64,000 nucleotides of DNA from Erysipelotrichaceae bacterium (GCA_017428765.1 JAFRQF010000005.1:119121-183120); one strand, 5' to 3'; positions 41,117 to 49,287 are shown, counted from the first letter of the stretch. Numbers and translations are program-made. Notes: generated by a model not told the origin, from the letters alone.

Positions 41117-41956
41117 CTACAGACCCGCCCAGTCATAAAATGTGAAGGCAAAAGTCAAGGCAGCGGTAAGCAGATTGGCAAGGATCGCATATAAGATGAG
41201 CTTCCCTCTTTTCTCGTTCCGGATCAGGATCTGGTATAAGACCATCTCGAGAACGATCACGGCGATCTCTGCGATCGGGAAGAAGATCATCCATGTCAGC
41301 AGCCCGCCATAGTGATCCGCCAGCATCATCACGACTCCCAGAAGGATCTGTGTGATCAGGTTCACGATCAGTATGGTGATGATATGTTTCTTTTTCCGAT
41401 AGCCGAACAGATACGCCACCGCCAGCTCGACAATCACCGTCGCCAGAGCTCTGCCTAAGGCTTTGAGCAGATCGATGCCGAAATGGGATTCCTCTTTTAC
41501 ACTTAATGAACCGTTTTCGATGCGGACATGGAAATAGGAATTGAAGGCTGTCCTTTCATATACATCGGATACAAGGATCGTTTCCGATCCGCTGTCATAG
41601 ATCGCGATCTTGAAATTCTCCGGCGGATAGTAGTTCCAGGAAAAAGAACCCGCACCCGTCATTTCCTGTGACATATTTCCAAGGAAAAAATAGCCATCCG
41701 CATCTTTGTAGCGGGAGAAGAAAGCATAGGCCTGATCCTTCAGTGGATCATCCTTTGAAGCTTCTTTTTCTGAGATCTTCGCCCAGGGACCGTAGGGTTC
41801 CCTGTCAGAGAGAAGCGTGACGAAATACGAGCCCTTGATCTCTTCATCGACATAGACCGTTACGGAAGGTTTCGGTCCGACATCCGCCTGAAGATCATAA
41901 GTGAAGAGTCCGCTCATCAGAAATGCGCTGATCAGTAATACAAGGAAACGTTTCAT
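41117..41956 (-). CDS. Unrecognised exported/membrane protein, N-terminal soluble domain plus four membrane helices
   Basis: 279 residues. A signal peptide (residues 1-24) is followed by an extracytoplasmic domain of about 140 residues starting DVGPKPSVTVYVDEE and rich in aromatic residues (YFFLGNMSQE, SFSWNYYPPE), then four membrane helices from about residue 165 to the end. I do not recognise the family. The layout suggests a surface sensor or anchor. It is the last gene of the tsaC-pyrophosphatase-nagA-DUF1146 operon, one base after the DUF1146 stop, with AAGGGG overlapping that stop. The operon link may be only positional. Confidence 0.7.
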   Translation of the reverse strand: MKRFLVLLISAFLMSGLFTYDLQADVGPKPSVTVYVDEEIKGSYFVTLLSDREPYGPWAKISEKEASKDDPLKDQAYAFFSRYKDADGYFFLGNMSQEMTGAGSFSWNYYPPENFKIAIYDSGSETILVSDVYERTAFNSYFHVRIENGSLSVKEESHFGIDLLKALGRALATVIVELAVAYLFGYRKKKHIITILIVNLITQILLGVVMMLADHYGGLLTWMIFFPIAEIAVIVLEMVLYQILIRNEKRGKLILYAILANLLTAALTFAFTFYDWAGL

Positions 41957-41957
41957 A

Positions 41958-42164
41958 TTACCCCTTATAGAAGCGATACATCAGGGCGATCATGAAATTG
42001 CCCATGAGGTAGCTGAGTATGCAGCATAAGATAAAATATAAGACCTGTGCCTGCACGACCCTGTCCTGTTTCAGGAAGCGGTTGAAGTCCAAGGCACTCA
42101 TGCCGAAAAGAGCCAGCAGGAAACAGAAGAAGTAGATCCCGATCCTGAGATAGAACTCAAACAT
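41958..42164 (-). CDS. DUF1146 (YwzB-type) membrane protein
   Basis: 68 residues with two membrane helices joined by a polar loop: ALDFNRFLKQDRVVQAQVL, which is the conserved DUF1146 signature found across Firmicutes, often near the ATP synthase or cell-wall genes. Its role is unknown. The ATG lies inside the last codons of nagA (eight-base overlap) with AGGAGGG nine bases before. Confidence 0.88.
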   Translation of the reverse strand: MFEFYLRIGIYFFCFLLALFGMSALDFNRFLKQDRVVQAQVLYFILCCILSYLMGNFMIALMYRFYKG

Positions 42165-43296
42165 GAAGGAGCCCTCCTTTCAGACAGACGTCTTTGATAT
42201 TCAGCTCATCATCCATGATGAGCAGATCTGCATACTTGCCTTTTTCAATGGTGCCAAAGCGTTTCTCCATGTCATAGAAACGGAAGGCGTTGTAACAGGA
42301 ATAGCCTAACAGGTCGGTGTACTTGGCACCGAGCTTATACAGGACTTTCATCTCATCATTGATCGAAACGACGCTTCCGGCAAAATGACCGTCGAAGGTG
42401 ATGAACGTCGTCCCCTTCTTGGTGCACGGTTTGGACAGAAACATGTATTCGCCATCCTCAAGGCCTCTGGCAATGCTGGAGTCCGATACCAGCATGATCT
42501 TATCTCTGTCGATATTGTTTAATACCAGTTTCAGTACGTTTTCCTTTACATGATTGCCATCGGCGATCAGTTCGACCTGCCACTTGTTCATGAAAGCACA
42601 GTTGACCAGGGTGATGTCCCGATGATGAAGGCCGCGCATCGCATTGAAAAGATGCGTGAAGCCATCGACCTTTTCGTCAAGATCCTCCAATACTGCGTCG
42701 GAGTGTCCGCACATGACTCTGATGCCTTTGTCATGCAAGAGCTCTCCGGCCTTTTTTGCCCCCTCGAGTTCATAAGCGATGGTGACCTGTCTGATCTTGG
42801 AAGAAGCATCCAATAATCTTTTCAGTTCTTCGATATCGACATCTTTGAATTTCTTAGGATCGCCGACCCCTAAATGTTTCGGGGAAAGGAAGGGTCCTTC
42901 CAGATGGAAACCTTCGAAACGGGAATAGGAACTTTCGTAGTCTTCAAAACGGGAAAGCTGGCGTATCATCCCCTCTTCAGAAAGATCATAGGACAAAGAC
43001 GCCAGAAAAGACGTCGTACCCGACTTGGCAAATTCATAGGAGATCTTTTCCATCTCTTCTTTCGAGACTTCATCGAAATTCATCCCCAGGATGCCATGTG
43101 TATGCGTATCAAAAGATCCGGGCATGACGATACATCCGCCCAGATCGATCCTTTCGGTATCTTCAAATGACTGTTTTATCTTATCGGTCTGCGGAAAGAC
43201 ATCTTTGATGAGCCCGCCATCGATCAGGATCGAGGCATCGAGATATTCTCTGTTACAGTCGATGATGGCGTGGCAATGATCGAGAAGCAGAGCCAT
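42157..43296 (-). CDS. nagA: N-acetylglucosamine-6-phosphate deacetylase
   Basis: 379 residues. It removes acetate from GlcNAc-6-phosphate in amino-sugar recycling. Motifs: MPGSFDTHTHGILG, EGPFLSPKHLGV, GHSDAVLEDL with a metal-binding His, THLFNAMRGLHHRD, ELIADGNHV, and LVSDSSIA, where the catalytic Asp is kept within an altered ThrAsp-type motif. It begins within the stop of the pyrophosphatase gene (TAATG) without a separate ribosome binding site. No nagB or sugar carrier is adjacent, so it is an isolated nagA inside a housekeeping operon. Confidence 0.93.
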   Translation of the reverse strand: MALLLDHCHAIIDCNREYLDASILIDGGLIKDVFPQTDKIKQSFEDTERIDLGGCIVMPGSFDTHTHGILGMNFDEVSKEEMEKISYEFAKSGTTSFLASLSYDLSEEGMIRQLSRFEDYESSYSRFEGFHLEGPFLSPKHLGVGDPKKFKDVDIEELKRLLDASSKIRQVTIAYELEGAKKAGELLHDKGIRVMCGHSDAVLEDLDEKVDGFTHLFNAMRGLHHRDITLVNCAFMNKWQVELIADGNHVKENVLKLVLNNIDRDKIMLVSDSSIARGLEDGEYMFLSKPCTKKGTTFITFDGHFAGSVVSINDEMKVLYKLGAKYTDLLGYSCYNAFRFYDMEKRFGTIEKGKYADLLIMDDELNIKDVCLKGGLLHV

Positions 43297-44912
43297 TATT
43301 TGGTACTCATCGCCTTGATCAGGCCCGGCAGAAGCTGTTTCTTACGGGAAACAAGATTGTTGACGAAACCTTCCGCATTGATATTGAAGGCGGCATTGAC
43401 TACTCTCTTCCTGGCTCCGGCGGAAAGCACGTAGGATCCCGAACCGTTCGGATTCGTCAGCATGATCGCCATCAGATCGTAGCCGCCGGACTTGCAGGCA
43501 TCTTCCATATATCTTGCCAGATCGCTCTTGAGGGCGTTGTATTCCTCTGCCGACTTGCATACGGCCTGGGAAAGGCCGACCTTGTTGCCGTCGATATTGA
43601 ATTCCTTGAAGTCGTTGTAGACGATCTCGATGTGACGCTTGGAAAGCAGAGACTCGGAATGATCGATGAGTCCTTTGGAAAGCTCGCCGGCGGAAACACC
43701 GCAGATCGCTTCAAGTTTTCCTGCCGTCTCGATATCCAGAGAAGTCGTGGTCGGCGATTTGAAGTTCATCGTATCGGAAACGATGGCACCCAGAAGGATA
43801 CCGGCAAGATTCGGTTCGATCTCCATGCCGTCGTTGAGGAACTTGTTGGTGACGATCGTTGCCGTCGCACCGACCGGCATCGTGGTGATGTTGATCGGAT
43901 TCTCCGATTCAAAACCGCCGAAACGGTGATGGTCGACGATCTCCAGTACGACACCTTCATCGATGTCATCGATCGCCTGTTTCTTTTCGTTGTGGTCGAC
44001 TAAGATGAGCTGCTTGTGCTGGTAATTGAATAAGTGATAACGCGAAATGGCACCGACGACCTTGCCCTCGTTGTCTAAGACCGGGTAGGATCTGTGACGG
44101 GACTTGGCGATCTTCTTGGATGCCTCGTCGATCGTGTCATTGATATTGAAATAATCGATCTTTTCCTTCTTGATCATGATATGTTCGATCGAAGGCGTCT
44201 GATAGATCAGACGGGTGATGGACAATGGTGTCAGTTCGGTCGTGACGATCGTCGCTTCCGCATCCCTGGCCATCGATAAGACCTGTCTTGAGATCGGCGA
44301 AGACGTACATACGACCAACATCGTCGCACCGAGCTCCAGACAATATAGAAGCTTGTCGTCTTCGTTTCGCAAAAGGACGATACTGTCATCCTCGACATTG
44401 GATTTCAAGGACGGGAACATGTGCATCTTGCCCGAAAGCTTGTGCGTTCCCTTTAAGACCAGAGTGCCTTCAAGTATCTTTACGATGTCATCGACTTCGA
44501 TCGAAGAGATGATATCGGCCAGCTGTTCGTCCGACTTGGTCCACATGTAGGTCAGATCATCGAGCGTGACGATGCCTTCCAGGTGCTTGCGCTTGTTGAC
44601 GACGACAAGGCCTCTGTTCTTCAGCTTCAGTACCTTGTCCAAAGCTTCCTTCATCGTCATCTCTTTGTAGGCGGTCGAAGCCTTATCCATATCGATCTCA
44701 CGCAGCGTGGATTTGGCGGTGTACAGACGTCTGGGATCCTCGTAGCCGAAGCGTTCGAGCAGATATTCGGTCTCGGAACTGACCGATCCGATCCTGCCGG
44801 CCACCGCATCGACACCTTTCCGTTTCTTGTATTCCGCATAAGCGATCGCCGAAACGATCGCATCGGTATCAGGGTTCTTATGTCCTACGACATAGACGGG
44901 ATTCTTCTTCAC
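43296..44912 (-). CDS. CBS/DRTGG-regulated manganese-dependent inorganic pyrophosphatase
   Basis: 538 residues, family II pyrophosphatase with a regulatory insert. The DHH domain begins at once (VGHKNPDTDAIVSAIAYAEY), is interrupted by a CBS-DRTGG-CBS block (about residues 70-300: MKEALDKVLKL, then STALKGTHKL-like strands, then TIDEASKKIAKS), and resumes at LVDHNEKKQAIDD and EIVDHHRFGG. The DHHA2 part contains RKRVVNAAF near the end. The frame is open 54 codons upstream, but a GTG start at 44912 with GGAGG nine bases before is clearly right. It overlaps tsaC by four bases (GTGA). CBS domains bind adenine nucleotides that tune pyrophosphate hydrolysis. Confidence 0.9.
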   Translation of the reverse strand: MKKNPVYVVGHKNPDTDAIVSAIAYAEYKKRKGVDAVAGRIGSVSSETEYLLERFGYEDPRRLYTAKSTLREIDMDKASTAYKEMTMKEALDKVLKLKNRGLVVVNKRKHLEGIVTLDDLTYMWTKSDEQLADIISSIEVDDIVKILEGTLVLKGTHKLSGKMHMFPSLKSNVEDDSIVLLRNEDDKLLYCLELGATMLVVCTSSPISRQVLSMARDAEATIVTTELTPLSITRLIYQTPSIEHIMIKKEKIDYFNINDTIDEASKKIAKSRHRSYPVLDNEGKVVGAISRYHLFNYQHKQLILVDHNEKKQAIDDIDEGVVLEIVDHHRFGGFESENPINITTMPVGATATIVTNKFLNDGMEIEPNLAGILLGAIVSDTMNFKSPTTTSLDIETAGKLEAICGVSAGELSKGLIDHSESLLSKRHIEIVYNDFKEFNIDGNKVGLSQAVCKSAEEYNALKSDLARYMEDACKSGGYDLMAIMLTNPNGSGSYVLSAGARKRVVNAAFNINAEGFVNNLVSRKKQLLPGLIKAMSTK

Positions 44913-45514
44913 GATAATACCTCCATTATCTCTTCCAGTAAGATCGGTCCCTGACGCAGGACCTTGATATCTTCGCCAGTCACATCGATGATCGTGCTGG
45001 CACTTTCTCCTCTTGCATCTTCGCATACGATGGCATCGATCCTGTGATCCATGCACGACAGTACGTCTTCCCATTTCAGCAGAGAGCCTTCACCGGATAC
45101 GTTGGCACTGGTCACCATCAGCGGCATGCCCAATCTGGAGATCAGATCCAGGATGAAGTCATCATCCGGCACGCGGATACCGATGGTCTTTCTGCCCATG
45201 GTCACAAAATCTTCCACGCTGTCTTTCTTTTCAAAGATCAGCGTCAGCGCTCCCGGTACGAAAGCGTCGATGATCTTTTCCGCCTTATCGTTTACCAGGG
45301 CAACTTCTTTTATCATTTTCAGGGAATCGCACATCATCGGCAGCGGCTTGTCAAAACTCCTTCCCTTGGCCTCGTAGACCTTTGCGATCGCCTTTTCTTC
45401 CTTGATGCAGGCCAGACCAAAGACCGTATCGGTCGGAAAAGCCACTAATCCCCCGTTAATCAATATCTTGATTATTTTATCGATGTCCATCTTTGTATAC
45501 CTGATGGTCTTCAT
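44909..45514 (-). CDS. tsaC: Threonylcarbamoyl-AMP synthase (TsaC/Sua5/YrdC family)
   Basis: 201 residues, YrdC domain only. It makes threonylcarbamoyl-AMP for the t6A37 modification of tRNAs that read ANN codons. Motifs: NGGLVAFPTDTVFGLAC at residue 19, KGRSFDKPLPMMC and MPLMVTSANVSGEGS. It is the first gene of a five-gene operon. No ribosome binding site precedes the ATG; a perfect TATAAT ends six bases before it, so a leaderless message is predicted. A second in-frame ATG eight codons later has only a weak AGG. Confidence 0.92.
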   Translation of the reverse strand: MKTIRYTKMDIDKIIKILINGGLVAFPTDTVFGLACIKEEKAIAKVYEAKGRSFDKPLPMMCDSLKMIKEVALVNDKAEKIIDAFVPGALTLIFEKKDSVEDFVTMGRKTIGIRVPDDDFILDLISRLGMPLMVTSANVSGEGSLLKWEDVLSCMDHRIDAIVCEDARGESASTIIDVTGEDIKVLRQGPILLEEIMEVLS

Positions 45515-45520
45515 ACTTCA

Positions 45521-45526
45521 ATTATA
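45521..45526 (-). promoter_or_regulatory. -10 box abutting the tsaC start codon
   Basis: Perfect TATAAT on the minus strand; the six bases TGAAGT separate it from the ATG at 45514. Confidence 0.5.
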
Positions 45527-45612
45527 CGGGTTTTGCCAAATTTTTTTCATCCCGAATGTGCATTATAATAATATTGTCAGACAAGTATGTCTCAAAGAAA
45601 GAAGGATCATCC

Positions 45613-46542
45613 ATGCAGATAAAACTTGAAGAAGTCGTGGAAGCCATCGATTCCACTGATGTCAATACCCAATACTATTACTACATTCCGGAAGAGAGGA
45701 TCATCCTCAACGATGGTACGGTCAAGGACAAATACCTCATCCCGCTGCCAAGCCACAAACAGATCGATGACTACGGCACGATGAAAGCCTTCATCGAAGA
45801 AAAAACGGATGGCGAAGCCAAAGAGTGGCTGGAGGAATGCATCAAAGGTGCCGGTGCCTTCCGCCGTTTCCGCAACACACTGGAACGTTTTGCCCTGAGC
45901 GATCGCTGGTACGACTACCTGCAGGACGCTCACGAACAGATCGCCGTCGACTGGTGCGAATACTACGGCATCGAATATCTGGAAGACAGGCCCTTCCAGA
46001 AGATCGAGACATCTGTAAGTGCACCTGAACCCAAGACCCTCAGCAAGCACAACTACCGCTTCATCACGATCGATAAGGACAACATCTATTCCTTAGCCTA
46101 TCTGACTGCCGATTTCCGAAAAGCCTTATCCGCTTTGAAAGGGATCAGAGAAGACGTCGATGTCGATGATGCTTTGGAAGAATTACGCTATTATGTGAAT
46201 AAGGGATATCCGATCTTCGCCGTATCCGACAACGGCAGATACGTGGGCTATGGCGTCTGCCGTATCGAAGATGATACGGTCTGGCTCGAATCGCTCTATG
46301 TCAGACCGGAATGCCGGCGCAAAGGTATCGGAAGGATGCTGTTTGAAAAAGCGGAAGGGATCGCAAAGGAACACGGAAACTCCACGCTTTACCAGTATGT
46401 CCACCCGAACAACGATACGATGATCCGCTTCTTAAAACACTGCGGCTACGATGTGCTCAACCTCATCGAGATCCGCAAAGCTTATGAAAACGAAGAACCC
46501 GAAGATTCCTATACCATCGGTGAAAACAGCTTCAGATATTAA
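45613..46542 (+). CDS. UPF0158-GNAT acetyltransferase fusion
   Basis: 309 residues with two parts. Residues 1-125 resemble UPF0158: an acidic start (KLEEVVEAIDSTD), FIEEKTDGEAKEWLEECIKG, GAFRRFRNTLERF, and DRWYDYLQDAHEQIAVDWCE. Residues about 175-300 are a GNAT domain: VWLESLYVRPECRRKGIGRM with the acetyl-CoA-binding RRKGIG loop, then HPNNDTMIRFLKHCGY. A linker rich in Pro, Ser and Glu joins them. The frame extends 19 codons upstream, but AAGGA six bases before the ATG at 45613 sets the start. It is followed 14 bases later by the Nif3 gene. The acetyl acceptor is unknown. Confidence 0.85.
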   Translation: MQIKLEEVVEAIDSTDVNTQYYYYIPEERIILNDGTVKDKYLIPLPSHKQIDDYGTMKAFIEEKTDGEAKEWLEECIKGAGAFRRFRNTLERFALSDRWYDYLQDAHEQIAVDWCEYYGIEYLEDRPFQKIETSVSAPEPKTLSKHNYRFITIDKDNIYSLAYLTADFRKALSALKGIREDVDVDDALEELRYYVNKGYPIFAVSDNGRYVGYGVCRIEDDTVWLESLYVRPECRRKGIGRMLFEKAEGIAKEHGNSTLYQYVHPNNDTMIRFLKHCGYDVLNLIEIRKAYENEEPEDSYTIGENSFRY

Positions 46543-46556
46543 AGGAGAAAGAGAAT

Positions 46557-47408
46557 ATGCTTATCAGTGAAGTCATTCAATCCGTCAAAGACTGCTGCAA
46601 AGGTTCCTGGCTGGGAAGAAAGATCGAAGATGCGACGACCCGCGACAAGGTCTTATACGGAAGCACGGACAAAGAGTGTACCGGTATCGTCACCACCATC
46701 TATGCCTCACCGGATGTCATAAGAAAGGCACATGAACTTGGCGCCAATCTGATCATCGCCCACGAAGCACTGTTCTGGAATCACGGCGATCATCAGGACT
46801 GGCTGAAGGAAAGCGAAAACAAGACCTACCTTGCCAAAGCAAAACTCATGGATGACTATGGGATCACCGTCTGGCGTTTCCACGACTACATCCATTCCGG
46901 CATCCCTTATGAGGGAGGCTATATCGACGGCATCTTCTATGGCCTGGTCAAAGAGACCGGCTGGGATAAGGCGATCGTCAACAACGCCGACATCTCTTCT
47001 GCCGTCTATATGGAATGTCAAGAGACTACGCCGCGCAAGATCGGTGAGCTCATAAAAGAAAAGTGGCACCTCAACGGCATCAAGTGCATCGGCGATCTTG
47101 ACTGCAAAGTTACCAAAGTCATGATCTGCGGACATGTCTCCGAAGGCGGCGATTCCAATTCCCTGATAAAAAGGATCGACAGGGAAGACATCAACCTCAT
47201 GATCCCGCTGGAACTCATCGACTTCACATTGACCGAATACGTCAAAGACTCCGCCCAGCTCGGTTTCAACAGAGCCATCCTTGCCCCGGGACACTTCAAC
47301 GTCGAAGAACCGGGCATGAAGTACATGGAAGAATGGCTGCCTGGCCAGCTGAAAGAAAAGATCGCCGTGACCTATGTACAGGCCGGCGACATGTACGAAT
47401 TCCTGTAA
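46557..47408 (+). CDS. Nif3-like dinuclear metal-centre protein
   Basis: 283 residues of the NIF3/YbgI family, which forms toroidal hexamers with a two-metal site. The HEALFWNHGD segment near residue 65 corresponds to the first His-rich metal motif, and GHFNVEEPGMKYMEEWL near the end holds the last His and Glu ligands. It lacks the PII-like insert of longer members. The family has been called GTP cyclohydrolase 1 type 2, but activity is unproven. GGAGAAAG precedes the ATG; it is likely co-transcribed with the acetyltransferase fusion. Confidence 0.88.
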   Translation: MLISEVIQSVKDCCKGSWLGRKIEDATTRDKVLYGSTDKECTGIVTTIYASPDVIRKAHELGANLIIAHEALFWNHGDHQDWLKESENKTYLAKAKLMDDYGITVWRFHDYIHSGIPYEGGYIDGIFYGLVKETGWDKAIVNNADISSAVYMECQETTPRKIGELIKEKWHLNGIKCIGDLDCKVTKVMICGHVSEGGDSNSLIKRIDREDINLMIPLELIDFTLTEYVKDSAQLGFNRAILAPGHFNVEEPGMKYMEEWLPGQLKEKIAVTYVQAGDMYEFL

Positions 47409-47428
47409 AAAGCGCAGCTGCGCTTTTT
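47407..47428 (+). terminator. Palindromic terminator overlapping the Nif3 stop
   Basis: AAAAAGCGCAGCTGCGCTTTTT, a perfect 22-base palindrome starting inside the TAA stop (47406-47408). Ts on both ends let it work on either strand. Confidence 0.85.
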
Positions 47429-47495
47429 CTGTACCGGTCGATGTATTTCTTGTTTGTTTTCAAGTGTGTCATACTTTTACTGAAGAGGTATCCTT

Positions 47496-48686
47496 ATGCA
47501 ATACAGAAAAGATAAACATGGCGAACCGATCTCCGTATTAGGCTACGGCTGCATGCGTTTCATTACGAAAAACGGAAAGATCGATGAAGAAAAAGCGGAA
47601 AAAGAGATCCTGAAAGCCTATGAGCTCGGCGTCAATTACTACGACACCGCCTATGTCTATACGGGCAGCGAAGCGGCACTGGGAAACATACTGGAGCGTA
47701 ACGGCTTACGCGATAAGGTCAATATCGCCACCAAGCTTCCCCAGTATCTGATCTCTTCCGCCAAGAGTCTCGATACATATTTCAATGAGGAATTACAAAG
47801 ACTGAAGACCGATCATGTGGACTACTACCTGATGCATCATCTGACCGATGACTCCCAATGGCAAAGACTCAGATCCTTGGGCATCGAAAACTGGATCAAA
47901 GACAAGAAACAAAAGGGTCAGATCCGCAATATCGGTTTCTCGTATCACGGCAACAGCGAGATGTTCATTAAAATACTCGAAGACTATGACTGGGATTTTG
48001 CCCAGGTCCAGTACAACTATCTCGATGAGAACACGCAAGCCGGACGAAGAGGCGTGGAAAAAGCCCATGCGCTCGGCATCCCGATCATCATCATGGAACC
48101 ATTGCGGGGCGGAAAGCTCGTCAATCTGCTGCCGCAGAACGCCAAGAAGCTCATTCAGGAAAACGAAAAGAAATACTCACCTGCCGAATGGGGACTTCGC
48201 TGGCTCTTCGATCAGGAGAGCGTCACCTGCGTGCTTTCCGGTATGAACTCCCTTGAGATGGTCGAAGAAAACTGCCGCATTGCCTCGCAAAGCCAGCCGA
48301 ATTCTTTCACGGAAGAAGACTTTGTCTTCATCGCAAAGATCATCGACGAGATAAGAGCCAACGAAAAGGTCGGCTGTACGGGCTGCCGCTATTGCATGCC
48401 TTGCGTCAAAGGCATCGACATTCCGGGCACCTTTGCCGCCTACAACCGCATGTATACGGAATCCAAACATGACGGCCGTTTCCAGTACGCGCAGACCGTC
48501 GCTTTACGAAAAGATGTTTCCTTCGCTTCTGCCTGTATCCGATGCGGCAAATGCGAGAGCCACTGTCCGCAATCCATCCCGATCCGGGAGAAACTGCAGG
48601 AAGCCGACAAAGCGCTACGTCCGCTGCCTTATAAGATCGGCATCAATATCGCAAGAGCCTTCCTGCTAAGAGGATCGAAACAATGA
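47496..48686 (+). CDS. Aldo/keto reductase with C-terminal 4Fe-4S domain
   Basis: 396 residues. The N-terminal 270 residues are an aldo/keto reductase barrel: LGYGCMRF, NYYDTAYVYTGSE (catalytic Asp and Tyr), NIATKLPQ (Lys) and YLMHHLTDD (His). The last 120 residues carry two cysteine clusters, CTGCRYCMPC and CIRCGKCESHCPQ, for iron-sulfur centres. Such fusions are common in anaerobes and probably take electrons from ferredoxin or flavoprotein. It is a different subgroup from the reductase at 25.8 kb. GAGG lies seven bases before the ATG. tRNA-Ala follows 50 bases after the stop. Confidence 0.92.
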   Translation: MQYRKDKHGEPISVLGYGCMRFITKNGKIDEEKAEKEILKAYELGVNYYDTAYVYTGSEAALGNILERNGLRDKVNIATKLPQYLISSAKSLDTYFNEELQRLKTDHVDYYLMHHLTDDSQWQRLRSLGIENWIKDKKQKGQIRNIGFSYHGNSEMFIKILEDYDWDFAQVQYNYLDENTQAGRRGVEKAHALGIPIIIMEPLRGGKLVNLLPQNAKKLIQENEKKYSPAEWGLRWLFDQESVTCVLSGMNSLEMVEENCRIASQSQPNSFTEEDFVFIAKIIDEIRANEKVGCTGCRYCMPCVKGIDIPGTFAAYNRMYTESKHDGRFQYAQTVALRKDVSFASACIRCGKCESHCPQSIPIREKLQEADKALRPLPYKIGINIARAFLLRGSKQ

Positions 48687-48718
48687 ATATTCTTTTCTGC
48701 AAAAGCTGAGATTTAATA

Positions 48719-48724
48719 TATAAT
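48719..48724 (+). promoter_or_regulatory. -10 box upstream of tRNA-Ala
   Basis: Perfect TATAAT 12 bases before the mature tRNA 5' end; the -35 region (TCTGCA) is weak. The tRNA may also be read from the upstream gene. Confidence 0.4.
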
Positions 48725-48736
48725 AGATATGTTGAT

Positions 48737-48812
48737 GGGGCTTTAGCTCAGCTGGCAGAGCGCCTGGTTCGCAATCAGGAGGTCACCGGTTCGATCCCGG
48801 CAAGCTCCACCA
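48737..48812 (+). tRNA. tRNA-Ala (anticodon CGC)
   Basis: 76-base cloverleaf with encoded CCA. Acceptor GGGGCTT/AAGCTCC contains the G3-U70 pair that identifies alanine tRNAs. Anticodon stem CCTGG/TCAGG with loop TTCGCAA (anticodon CGC, reads GCG); T arm CCGGTTCGATCCCGG. Confidence 0.96.
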
Positions 48813-48825
48813 TATATCGATATCG

Positions 48826-48846
48826 ACCGCTGCAAAGCGGTTTTTT
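48826..48846 (+). terminator. Terminator of tRNA-Ala
   Basis: ACCGCT-GCAA-AGCGGT (48826-48841) followed by TTTTT. Confidence 0.9.
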
Positions 48847-48858
48847 AATTGAAAGAAA

Positions 48859-48876
48859 AAGACACTTTCGTGTCTT
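48859..48876 (-). terminator. Terminator of the 77-residue orphan gene
   Basis: Minus strand AAGACAC-GAAA-GTGTCTT followed by TTTCTT; the stem begins at the last base of the TGA stop (48876-48878). Confidence 0.88.
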
Positions 48877-49109
48877 CAACTCAGTTCCTCTTTCACATGC
48901 ATATGGAAGAAGTCATTGGCTTTGTAGCAGATGTGAGACTGTGTGTCTAAGATATAGGTCGTATCATCATAGTAATCCGATTCCATATATCTCTTATAGG
49001 AAGAAGGACCAAGTTCATCTTCCCTTACATCAAACATCTCAGACCATTCATCACGCAAGTCTTTCAAAGTAAGAAGACTGTCATCCATGTCTTCCAGTAC
49101 TTTATACAT
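48876..49109 (-). CDS. Small acidic protein of unknown function
   Basis: 77 residues, rich in Asp, Glu and Tyr (MYKVLEDMDDSLLTLKDL, MESDYYDDTTYILD), no membrane segment, no recognisable domain. AGGAGG stands before the ATG and a terminator overlaps the stop, so it is a genuine single-gene transcript. The 5' flank carries three palindromes (49158-49169, 49187-49200, 49209-49224), unusual for so small a gene and suggesting tight regulation. An anti-repressor, DNA mimic or toxin neutraliser would fit the acidity, but there is no direct evidence. Confidence 0.7.
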   Translation of the reverse strand: MYKVLEDMDDSLLTLKDLRDEWSEMFDVREDELGPSSYKRYMESDYYDDTTYILDTQSHICYKANDFFHMHVKEELS

Positions 49110-49157
49110 TTCAGTTTTCTCCTCCTATTCTTTCTAAGTTTTTTCTTTGTTTCAAGG

Positions 49158-49169
49158 AGGATGGCCATC
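49158..49169. promoter_or_regulatory. Palindrome GGATGGCCATCC
   Basis: Perfect 12-base dyad in the presumed 5' untranslated region of the orphan gene. With no loop it is more likely a protein-binding DNA site than an RNA hairpin. Confidence 0.4.
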
Positions 49170-49186
49170 CAACGATATTATTGTTT

Positions 49187-49200
49187 CACTTTTTAAAGTG
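49187..49200. promoter_or_regulatory. Palindrome CACTTT-TT-AAAGTG
   Basis: Six-base arms around a 2-base centre, between the possible promoter and the orphan gene. Confidence 0.4.
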
Positions 49201-49208
49201 TTTGTGTA

Positions 49209-49224
49209 TGTCAAGATATTGACA
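49209..49224. promoter_or_regulatory. Palindrome TGTCAA-GATA-TTGACA with overlapping promoter
   Basis: Six-base arms. On the minus strand it supplies the -10-like TATCTT, 17 bases after TTGTCA, so a repressor bound here would block transcription of the orphan gene. A TTGACA also faces the plus strand, where no gene follows. Confidence 0.45.
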
Positions 49225-49261
49225 TAATCTCTTGTTGACAATTCAAAGAAGGCATAAAGAA

Positions 49262-49279
49262 AAGGTGCCGGAGCACCTT
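49262..49279 (-). terminator. Terminator of the ATP-grasp/esterase operon
   Basis: Minus strand AAGGTGC-TCCG-GCACCTT followed by TTCTTT, nine bases past the stop at 49288. Confidence 0.9.
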
Positions 49280-49287
49280 GAATAAAA

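Noticed and set aside
44913..45074. 54-codon N-terminal extension of the pyrophosphatase
   Set aside because: It overlaps tsaC, is Arg/Cys-rich nonsense, and the GTG with GGAGG gives the conserved DHH start.
49209..49224. TGTCAAGATATTGACA considered as a transposon end
   Set aside because: No matching partner, target duplication or transposase nearby; an operator reading is simpler.
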